Source: Hysterium pulicare CBS 123377 (Eukaryota; Ascomycota; Dothideomycetes; Hysteriales; Hysteriaceae). From it: a DNA stretch of 20,273 bases. The notes under the pieces were generated by a model. The model had not been told where the DNA came from. It made no database searches and saw nothing but the letters and a program-made list of their open reading frames with translations. Made by a program: the position numbers and the translations under genes. How positions within the stretch are numbered: the stretch's first letter is position 1; each line of letters starts with the position of its first letter. Below are positions 11,791 through 20,273 of this stretch, piece after piece. The DNA is taken from positions 1 through 20,273 of the forward strand of contig AJFK01000351.1 in NCBI GenBank assembly GCA_000467715.1, given 5' to 3'.

Positions 11791-14537
11791 ATGGCGAGCG
11801 GAAACCATGAAATACCCACACGAGGGCCGGTAGTGTTAGCCGTCACCACGGCTATGCTCGTGTGCTCGACTGTGTTCGTTGTTCTGCGCCTGATATCGAG
11901 AATTGGGATTGTTCAAAGAATCGGCTGGGACGATTATGCTATGATACTAGCGTGGGTGAGTTAATAACGAAAATATGGCCTGTCTGCTCTGGGACGTGAA
12001 CTCATGGAACACACAGTTCTTCGCGTTCGGAACATCATTTGCAATATGCTATGGCACGTCGGTAGGCCTAGGTCGACATGAAGAGGATGTTCCCTCAGCA
12101 TGGGATCCGTCGTTGAAGAAGTCTGAATATACCTTCTCGGTTCTTTATGTAGGTATCCGGTTTCGCCGCATATTTGAGAAGACATACTGAGACCTTTTAG
12201 AATCCGGCCTTGATGGCTACTAAGACTTCCATCCTGATCTTCTACCTCACACTATCGAAGACGCAGAAAATATTTCGCTGGGCCACCATTGCGACACTTG
12301 CCGTTGTCAATATCGGCGGGCTCGCCTTGACTTTCCTGAACATTTTCCAATGTCGACCATTCCATGCGGCCTTCTTAAATCCAGTCCCAGATTCGGCGAA
12401 ATGTACGGACATCGTTGCTCTCTACCTCTCATCGGCGCCATTGAATATTATTACGGACTTGGCAATATTGTTCCTACCTATGCCTATCTTAACGAGTATG
12501 CGTCTACCAAAGAAACAGAAAATAATTCTTGTGGTTACCTTCGGATTTGGCGTCTTTATTGCAGTTGTGGATGTCGTGCGAACAGCATACCTCCAATCCG
12601 CCGCAAAGACCCATCTTCAAGATATTCAACAGTACAGTGAATCAGCCGCAGGTGGGTCGAGAAACGCTGAATTGAACGACTTCTCCTGGTATGCTTCGCT
12701 ATCATTCTTATGGTCAGCCATTGAGATCAATGTCGGCATCATGTGCGCTTGTGTACCGGGCTTGAAGCCATTGGTATCCCGATTCATACCTCATTGGATA
12801 CGGGACTCCACTTATACGGAAAAAACGATGACGAGTGGCAGTCTGGGATATCATCCTGATATGCTGAACGCTGAGCGGCACGATTCGCTTCCAAAGGCTG
12901 CACCAACAATAACTTCCCCTCCGCCTGCTGCCCAAACTGGGCCTGAGGCCGGCATTGACATGATGGACTTCCTGACCACTCCGGATATGAACGAGATGCC
13001 TCAAGCTCATCAACCACATACTAATCCTACCTCTGCGACGCAAGGGACAGCTCTGCCCCGTCGTAAATCTAGCACTTTCTTCGACTTTGTAGACGTTGAG
13101 AGAAAAAAGAACATCACAATCATGAGCAACAGAGAATCCGTATTCCCATTCATGATGGTGACCGTTCTGTTCTTCATCTGGGGTTTTGCATATGGGTTGT
13201 TAGATACTCTGAATGCCCAGTTTCAAACCGTTGCGGGAATGTCAAATAGTCAGACCGTTGGTATCCACACAGCATACTTTGTGGGTTACATTGTGAGCCC
13301 CTTAACTTTCGGACGTTTGGTCTTTAATAAATGGGGCTTCAAAGCATGTTACACGGTCGGACTCATCATCTACGCTTGCGGTACGCTTGTTTTCTGGCCA
13401 TCTGCTGTTCTCACTTCCTTTCCTGCGTTTCTGGTTTCAAATTTTATCGTCGGTCTTGGCCTCTCAACTTTGGAGATCTCAGCCAACCCCTTCATCACTC
13501 TCTGTGGCCCTCCTGAATGGGGTGAGGTTCGATTAAACCTCTCACAGGGCATTCAGGCCATCGGAACTATCACTTCACCTCTTCTCGCCAAGAAAGTCCT
13601 TTTCAAAGCCTCGGCTAATTCCCTCATCGATGTGCAATGGACCTACCTGGGCATCTCCTTTTTCACTATCGTTCTCGCAATCGTCTACTATTACGTCCCA
13701 CTTCCTGAGGCCACAGACGATGAGCTGGAAGAACTTTCCATCCGCCTCGGTACTCGATCCCACGCAAAGTTTCTCAACACTAAAGTTATCTGGATCACGC
13801 TCGCTTTCGGCATTTTCTCACAGTTCTGCTATGTCGGCGGGCAGGAATCCGTCAATACTACCTTCTCTAGATACCTTGCCAGCGTTCACCCCGGACTCAA
13901 TGCTGTCAATTACCAAGCCATCGGACACACAGCATTTGCTTTATCCCGCTTCTTCGCCGCTGGTCTAGGAATTTTCTTCAAACCACGCTATCTCCTGCTC
14001 TTCTTCTATGCTGGCGCCATAGCCTTTGCAGCCGCTGCCATGAATGGCCATGGCGCCCAGCCAGTTACCATGGTTATGATGGTCTATCTCTTTGAAGGCC
14101 CTATATTCTCCCTCATCTTCGCACAATCCATAAGAGGGTTAGGAAAGCATACCAAAGAAGCAAGCGCGCTTCTGACTGCGGCCATCGGTGGTGGAGGAGC
14201 CATTTTCCCGCCTATCTTATATGGAGCACAACAAGCAAAGAACGTGCAGTATGCGTACTGTGTTGTTGTCGTCGCTTTTGCTTTTGGCATGTCGATGGCG
14301 ATCTGGCTGAACATAAGCTCGAAGGCGATGAAGATCTGTGACCCGGTCAAGGAAGGGCAAGCGGCCGAGAGGGACGAAGAAGAGGGAGAAAGCCAACCTC
14401 AAGAGAGCAAGGCTCGGTGGTCGAGTCTTAGTGAGAGTGTTAAAAAGAGGCTACATCGGGATAAGGACTCGGACGTACCTCAGGTGGAACACCGGGAAAG
14501 GAGAAGCTGGCCTCCTGAGCAAGGGGAGCGGAGCTGA
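11791..14537 (+). CDS. Fusion protein: PTH11/SAT4-type fungal rhodopsin domain joined to an L-fucose-permease-like (FHS) MFS transporter
   Basis: The model is join(11791..11955, 12017..12148, 12201..14537), giving 877 residues; both introns (61 and 52 nt) are phase 0. The N-terminal part (about 12-295) is a seven-helix fungal rhodopsin-like domain, with RLISRI, the GWDDYAM loop, NPALMATKTSIL and an extracellular CRPFHAAF cysteine pairing plausibly with Cys in KCTD. A polar Pro-rich linker (about 296-408) holds RRKS at 386-389. The C-terminal part (about 409-812) is a 12-helix FHS-family major facilitator: GLLDTLN carries Asp434 and GLGLSTLEISANPF carries Glu524, equivalent to E. coli FucP Asp46 and Glu135 for proton coupling. 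An acidic/basic cytosolic tail follows (813-877). Both domains are in one uninterrupted 2.3-kb exon, so the fusion does not depend on intron calls. The ligand and substrate (perhaps a sugar) are inferred only. Confidence 0.88.
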
Positions 14538-15327
14538 CATTTCCATACTGTAGATGGACTCAGGTCATATGGGTTTATGTGGGATGAGTTATGAGCAGCA
14601 TTTGGCGTTCCTGGGGTATTCCTGCATCATATCAAGGGCGTTTTTGCTGGAAGGGATTTTCGAAAGGGGATGGTTTATATGCGAGATCCGCATCGTGTTT
14701 TCGGTTTTCCGTGAGCGGCTTGATTCGACTTTCGAATATGATCATGAAGTGCATAGCATTAGCGCTGCAAGAGCACCGTTTAAATGATGGAAGAATATTT
14801 CCAATTGTATAAAAGGCAAGAAACTTGTTCACCAATTCATACATCAAGAATTGACATCTTTCAAGGTCATGAATAATGTGTGCACAGTGATAAATGTGAC
14901 ATTTCGGACTTACACACCTGTATCTCAGATCGGTGTATGCTGGAGTCTGCAAAGACCTGTAACAAACGTAATTCTTCTTCAAATGCAGTGCGCACAATGT
15001 CTCGTGATGTGATGAAAAGTCGGTGAAGGGACCCCGGAGGTAACACCAATTATCTGTCTTCACGATTTATATTAGACGAACATGCTTTCTGATCACAATT
15101 AGGCGGAAACCATTCTCATTTTTCTAAGGGTGTGAATTCTGTTCGAGATGCTTATGCTGAACTTGAAGGGGAGGTTCACGTGCTTTCGTGCCTTCGCGTC
15201 AGCACCTTGGTTCCTACCTTTTTGACAAACCGACCACTTCCACCTTCGCGTCTACACATGCTCAGAACCTCATATCGTCAACTAAAACTTCCTCGCTCAA
15301 TTATGATATTTAGCGACAAACATCAAC
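14538..15327 (+). other. Intergenic, about 790 bp: fusion-gene 3' flank and DNA-repair gene promoter
   Basis: No gene is supported. A TATAAAA box lies at 14808-14814, and a CACGTG E-box at 15177-15182, about 145 bp before the next start codon. A 143-codon open frame on the - strand (14632-15063) has no family resemblance. The last 60 bases before 15328 are rich in C, T and A, as in a fungal 5' leader. Confidence 0.5.
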
Positions 15328-17355
15328 ATGAGTTCTAATCGTCCTACTTTGATAAAAAAGAGACCAAGCACGGACGACGCAGGTAGAGGTGTGTCTCCTC
15401 CGCCAGTGAAACGGCGACAGCAGTCTACGACAACGAGTAGGTCAAAGCAAGATATTCATCAACAGATTTCGAGAAAAGCTAACCCTACTCAAGATAAGGC
15501 TGTTTCAAACTTTTTCACGCCCATATCGAAGAAAGAGAAGGAGCTGGAGACAATGTCTTGGCGGATTGTGAACGATAGCCTTCTTATTGGTCGCTATCAG
15601 ATTCCCTCAGCAACCCAGGCGTTCAAGTCTGGTGCCCAACGTCAAAAGATAGCAGCCTTCGACTTTGTAAGATATAATGTCCAACGTGCCTCTGCAGCAT
15701 TGATTGCGTTTTGTGGTTGTCTGACAACGTATGCTGTAGGACTCTACTTTGATCACGTCTGCTTCAGGTAATCGTTTTGGCCGTGATGGAGGCGACTGGA
15801 AATGGTGGAACGGCATAGTTCCTGGGACGCTAAGAAGCCTTCATGAGGATGGGTATGTTTCATTTCCACATTGCTAGGGCTAAGATAATGGCTGAATGTG
15901 TCCAGATATCTCGTTGCGGTACTGAGCAACCAAGGAGGGATCAGTTTGAAGCCTGATGCTAAAACTTTGAAGAGCGACCAAAAGCGAGTGGCTGATTTCA
16001 AAGGCAAAGTCTCGGCCGTACTTACCCAGCTTGACCTCCCATTATCTGTCTATGCCGCGACTGCACGGGACCAGTACCGCAAACCAAGGGTTGGAATGTG
16101 GCAGGAACTCCTCGAAGATCATGACTTGGAGTCGGAAGACTCTGTGGACCTGCAGAACTCCTTTTTTGTTGGAGATGCGGGTGGCCGAGAGGCAGTCGCT
16201 GCTCAAAAAGTACCCAAGGATCATTCGTGCGTTGACAGGTATGAATGACATGGGTACTTACTCTGCCAAGTTCGCTGACGGCTGAGCAGAGATTTTGCTG
16301 CTAACAATGGCATACGTTTTCTTACACCTGAGGAGTACTTCTTAAAACAAGAACCTAGAACATTCGTCAGGGACTTCGATCCAGCTGTTTTCATTGGAGA
16401 GACGGCTGGGAAATCAATATCTGCAGGTACGTTCTAGGATTGTCAGCCACCCGGAGATGGGTTCTTATCTCAGATATCTGACGGTAGCATCAGCAGCGCC
16501 GACTTCATTTGCAAAAGTCAACCCAATTGACATTGTACTATTTTGTGGTTGCCCAGGGGCGGGCAAATCGTCTTTCTATTGGCGACATTTGCAATCACTG
16601 GCGTATGTCCGAGTGAATCAAGACATCCTAAAAACAGTATGTGTTGTAGAACCACCCTCCCAGCATGTGCTGTATCACTTGTTCCCCGCTCCATGAGTAA
16701 CAATTCCGAAACAGCGCGAGAAGTGTCTGAAATCAGCATCAAATTTCCTAGACGAAGGAACGTCCGTTGTTGTTGGTATGTGGCGTCACATGGTTTATTG
16801 GAACTAGATGGGCATTAACGATTGTGGTCCCTGGTAGATAACACCAACGCCGATGCGGAGACGAGAGCACACTGGGTCAATCTGGCCAAGAAGCACGATG
16901 TACCGATCCGCTGTGTGCATTTTACAGCATCACCTAAATTATGCGAGCATAATGATATCGTCCGAGCCTTAAATGTTGGGCCTGAAGTAAGATTCCCAAC
17001 ATTATCATTTCAGTGCGGGGAAACACGTCCGTCCAATTGCACTCAATCTGCAGACGAAGCAGCAGCTCACTAATGGACTTACTACTGGACGGCATGGTGG
17101 AGAAAGCTAACTGCCCGTTAGACGAACCCTGAGAAACGAACTATCTTGCCTAAAATTGCGTTTACGGGGTTCGCGTCGAGATATCGGGAACCAACGTTGG
17201 ATGAAGGTTTCCAGGACATTACAAAGATTGACTTCGTGGTGAGTCGCATTGCTCGTGATGGCAGCAACCGTTATTTCATTAGCTTACCGGTGTGTACCAT
17301 GTAGTTCGAGGGTAGCGATGAACAGCGGATCTTGTGGAGTAAGTTCTGGGTGTGA
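15328..17355 (+). CDS. pnk1: Polynucleotide kinase 3'-phosphatase (PNKP/Pnk1), DNA strand-break end processing
   Basis: The exons are 15328-15666, 15740-15852, 15906-16238, 16290-16426, 16494-16636, 16715-16775, 16838-16986, 17122-17238 and 17305-17355, giving 480 residues. The enzyme removes 3'-phosphates and phosphorylates 5'-OH DNA ends for base-excision and strand-break repair in the nucleus. The N-terminus is basic (KRPS, VKRRQ), a likely nuclear signal, and has no FHA domain. The phosphatase (about 105-300) carries DFDST (nucleophile Asp112, acid Asp114), VLSNQGG, DQYRKPRVGMW and FFVGDAGGR. The kinase (about 312-480) carries the Walker A GCPGAGKSS (Lys332), RVNQDILKTREKC, VVDNTNADAETR and the terminal FEGSDEQRILWSKFWV. 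Most splice sites are supported by continuity of family motifs. The fifth exon could start at 16488, 16494 or 16497, all in frame. Confidence 0.92.
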
Positions 17356-18840
17356 ATAGGCTTCGACGGCGTCAAGAGGGGGTGCAGGTATACCCTGGAC
17401 AGAGCTCCTAAATAATGTTTGCAGCAAACGCCCGGGGTCAATTGTATGAGATTTCTGCAGTCAGAAAGTCGACGTCCAGTAACTCAACGTTCTCGGCTCT
17501 CCACGGCAGTTGACGAACGAAATTCGTCTGATATCAGCAGGACACTTGGACAATAGCTATTGCCCAACTTTTGGATTATTCACCAACGTCTTTACCAGAA
17601 TAGTAAGGCATATATTAAAGGTCTCAACCAATACTTGGCGAACCCTCAACAGCAAAGGTGGAGATTTTACCCTCGACTGACTTCGGCGTCGTCCGCCATG
17701 CGTAGATCATCGCATCGACCGCTTGAATTGGGGTCTTAGAACGGCGTAGTGCCATAGGGCGGTATGCGTGAAGTCGGCTAAGTGCACTTTCAGTGCTAAA
17801 TCACGATGAACCACGTCGTCCTTTTGACAGCTTTTCACACGCAGGAAACCGCTCATCATTGGACGCATGGTTTGTTTGACAGCGACTTCAGGGTCTAATT
17901 ACTACTGGTGAAACCGTGGGGAAGTCTCATATGCGCAGTCACCCTGAATACCAAACTTTGACTGCAAACACAGCAAACGGGGTTCCGATGGGTTGTAAGT
18001 AGGCCGCTGAGAATCCTCTCCGTTCTCGGTCCCAGCGTTGGCGGTTGGACGTTTGCCGGAAGTATGGACCCGCCGCCGGCCAAGCCCCAAGCTCAACTGT
18101 CGTCATGATCTGATGGCCCACGCTTTCGCCCCTGTCCCAGCGAAAGTTTTCCTTAGGGCGTGCCATGCCCGATCGGGACAACCGGCAGTCTTTTCTTTTC
18201 GACTTTGATCCTCGGTAACAGACTCTTGGGATGCTAAACAGATCGCGGGATCGTTAGCTTCACAAAGTGCAAGCCGGCCGAATCAATGGCGCTGGTCGCC
18301 CAACGTTGCGACGTGTGTCGAGAACGGAATTGCATTTGCAGGAACCCGCACCGCCTCAGCTTCAGCTATCAAAGGCATTGTGAAAGCAATGCGCTGGCCG
18401 CGTGAGGCTTGCAGCATTCTTTTGGCTTTCGGTGCCTGACAAGTCGTGACATGCCAGCATCCAAGCCTGTTCCTTGCTGGTGACAGGGCGAGCAGATGCC
18501 AGACGGCCAGGAACAAGGTCGTGGGGAGCACAAAAGACAGCTTGCAGGGTCCCAGACGCCAATCAGCCGCTTGTCATCATGTGCTTCTCCGATTCGCCTC
18601 GCGGCACAAACTGCCCACCGAAAGCTTTTCACGGCCTCCCAGCCTCCCAGCCTCCCAGCCTCCTCCGCCCACTCTGAGTCTACCGAACCTGAGAGCGGAG
18701 GAAACGAGTCGTGTGAGACCTCAAACAGCCCAATGTTTGGGACATCGCACAGGTAAAAATCGTGATGCGCAACTGGAAATGTTGTTTTCTGAGCGCTCAA
18801 TGTCGTTATCCCTTCTTCCGAGAGCCGACCGGCCACAATC
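17356..18840 (+). other. Intergenic without a supported gene, first part
   Basis: There is no supported ORF or RNA gene. Open frames near 17895-18181 and 18283-18878 overlap on several frames and show no domain. One short minisatellite is present and is listed separately. Confidence 0.45.
18635..18663 (+). repeat. Short minisatellite, 8-bp unit CCTCCCAG
   Basis: Three perfect tandem copies of CCTCCCAG (18635-18658) are followed by a partial copy (CCTCC, 18659-18663). It is a simple repeat with no known function. Confidence 0.9.
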
Positions 18841-20101
18841 CTAAAGAAGAAAAAAAGTGGAAAAGGAATCATCGACATAATTAATTAATCCAGTCTGTCA
18901 TCATCACTCCTCAACGGACACGGGAGAAGGACGGCAGAACTGTGATCTCGGAGGGTTCTCACCAGCCAACAAGAGCACCGCCTCGGTCAGCCATTCGGTT
19001 GCGCCTCTCTTCCTCTGTGTTCTGACTGCGTCGGGATTCTTCCTGTTAGCCATATCTCACTGTACCGGTACCAGGCCTTGGAACACTATCCATGAGAGCA
19101 GAGCAGTGACTATTGGAAAAAGCAAACCTTCTCAGCACCAACCCCGAAGGCGTCGGGGCTTGCCTGCTTAATCATGTTCAAACGGAGAAACTCAGTCGAA
19201 CGGTAGGCTAGCGGTTGTAAAAACCGTCAAAAACCCTCAGCGCTAGTCGAAATTTTTGTCCGTTCTTTTCCCACAAGACAAGCTCGGGGCAAAGGTCCAC
19301 TTCTCCACTGCCAGACCGCCCCGTCTGTCTGCTCTCTGGCGCTGTGAATTTGGTTCGCTCTAGCACGTCCGTTGTCAAGTGCCATTTGCCATGTGTGCAT
19401 TCTTCCATGTGCAGGGCGGACGGGCCGTCCTGACCACCAGTCGAAACCGGGGATGCTCCACATGATACCGGCCGCAGCCTTCCACTGCGCGCTGGGATGG
19501 ATGGTGAGGAGTAGCCGCTTTTGGTGTCTCTTCGCAACAAACCCTGTACCTGTACTTGTCGGCACACCCTGGTCGTCTTTCACAAAGTACCTCAGTAGCG
19601 CTCCGAAGGAAAACAGTGCGCTGCCCACAAATTCGCGCTCCATCCCGCTCGTCGTCCCCGAAGCTGATCGCTGCCTCCAATTCTTGTCGCTCTCTACCGT
19701 TTCCACTTCGTCCAACTGACGCCGCGCTCCTTCAATTGTCTCTAACAGATCCCTCCTGCACTCTGCGGAACGCAGCAAATCCACGGTGAGTGTGGCTGCC
19801 TCCTGTTTTACCGACCACCTGATTTTCGCTGTCTCACGTGCTGCTCCCAATATGGATGAGAAGCCGACGGGTGCTGACTTTGCATCCAGAAGTTGTCGCG
19901 ACAGGATAAACACACGTACATACGTGGACGTCTGGCCGTCGTGGCACCCTCCATAACCCTCGCGTCCCGCCACTCTGTCCAAGTCAGGAACACTATACAG
20001 CGAAGAGTACGGCAACAAGTTTTGCGCAGTATTGCGCGTCTGATCGTGTTGTCGTCCTTTTAAACTTGTGATGGGACCCCGGTAGACGAGAATTTTTCAA
20101 C
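18841..20101 (+). other. Probable promoter and long 5' leader of the gene starting at 20102
   Basis: The region begins with a purine tract (about 18843-18868) and TTAATTAATT (18880-18889). No family-like coding region is visible on the + strand. The largest open frame is on the - strand at 19227-20018 (263 codons), with no recognisable domain. Together with the 1.5 kb before it, this leaves 2.7 kb upstream of the next start. Long upstream regions are common for fungal regulatory genes, but this is inference. Confidence 0.35.
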
Positions 20102-20273
20102 ATGCGCGAAATGAAACCTTTAATTCTTCCCAAGCTCGTCGCGGCGAGGAAGTCTTCGAAAAGTTCCTTCGACATGTCCGCTGATCCAGCTTCTTCCGTC
20201 TATTCCTGTGGAGATTCTGGCTTTTACTCCATCTCGGACTCGTCACAACCCCCCCCCCCCCCCCCCCCCCCCC
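20102..20273 (+). CDS. N-terminal fragment of an unidentified Ser-rich protein with a polyproline run, cut by the window end
   Basis: The frame starts at ATG 20102 (context CAACATGC) and stays open to the window end, 57 codons. An in-frame TGA lies a short distance upstream, supporting this start. It reads as MREMKPLILPKLVAARKSSK, followed by a Ser-rich stretch with SSVYSCGDSGFYS and then at least eight prolines, all coded CCC. The Lys/Arg-rich then Ser-rich composition and the polyproline suggest a cytoplasmic or nuclear regulatory protein with a disordered N-terminus. I do not recognise the family. The sequence ends inside the C run, so nothing more can be said. Confidence 0.55.
   Translation, partial: MREMKPLILPKLVAARKSSKSSFDMSADPASSVYSCGDSGFYSISDSSQPPPPPPPP
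20249..20273. repeat. Perfect C homopolymer, at least 25 bases, at the window edge
   Basis: Bases 20249-20273 are all C. On the + strand they extend a polyproline run. The true length is unknown because the sequence stops inside the tract. Such tracts often end assembled contigs, so the length is unreliable. Confidence 0.95.

Noticed and set aside
13122-14537. Separate transporter gene starting at the internal ATG 13122
   Set aside because: The frame is continuous with the rhodopsin-like domain and I see no stop or splice site separating the two. It remains the main alternative to the fusion and is listed as its refutation test.
14632-15063. 143-codon open frame on the - strand between the fusion gene and PNKP gene
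   Set aside because: Rich in Cys, His and Tyr with no domain, and it occupies the 3' flank and promoter of well-supported + strand genes.
18369-18878. 169-codon open frame on the - strand with a hydrophobic start resembling a signal peptide
   Set aside because: The hydrophobic start comes from a purine tract on the + strand; the rest has no family resemblance and spans the minisatellite.
19227-20018. 263-codon open frame on the - strand
   Set aside because: No recognisable domain or motif, unusual composition rich in Arg, Trp and Cys, several other frames open over the same GC-rich stretch, and it faces a plausible gene start on the + strand. Kept only as part of the gap finding.

Overview
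The window looks like nuclear DNA of a filamentous ascomycete (Pezizomycotina, most likely Eurotiomycetes). Reasons: genes are interrupted by many short introns (49-135 nt) with GTRNGY-type donors, CTAAC/CTGAC-like branch points and YAG acceptors; the proteins resemble filamentous-fungal families (HulA-type NEDD4 ligase, PTH11/SAT4-type rhodopsin domain, serine-rich GPI protein); and intergenic stretches are long. Species assignment is inference. There are no bacterial, viral, CRISPR or transposon features. All supported genes lie on the + strand. They appear to be separate transcription units, not a biosynthetic cluster.

Layout. (1) 1-340: possible 3' end of a gene, broken by two in-frame stops. 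(2) 761-2192: SCPx-type peroxisomal thiolase, 1 intron, with a candidate FarA/FarB site upstream. (3) 2576-4460: mitochondrial Mcp2/ADCK1-type UbiB kinase; its last two introns flank an 8-nt microexon, and a palindromic Puf-like element follows the stop. (4) 5744-8683: HulA/Rsp5 HECT ubiquitin ligase, 9 introns, with an apparent 1-nt excess in exon 1. (5) 9936-10626: small GPI-anchored, CFEM-like 8-cysteine protein, 3 introns. (6) 11791-14537: an 877-residue fusion of a PTH11/SAT4-type seven-helix domain to an L-fucose-permease-like (FHS) major facilitator. (7) 15328-17355: polynucleotide kinase 3'-phosphatase, 8 introns. (8) 17356-20101: 2.7 kb with no convincing gene. (9) 20102-end: start of an unidentified protein that runs into a 25-base C homopolymer at the window edge.

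Most genes are conserved housekeeping genes: fatty-acid thiolysis, mitochondrial lipid/CoQ-related homeostasis, ubiquitination and DNA end repair. The most unusual item is the receptor-like/transporter fusion, where one polypeptide could in principle sense and import a sugar. Gene models were built by hand from splice signals and remembered family conservation; no search was run.
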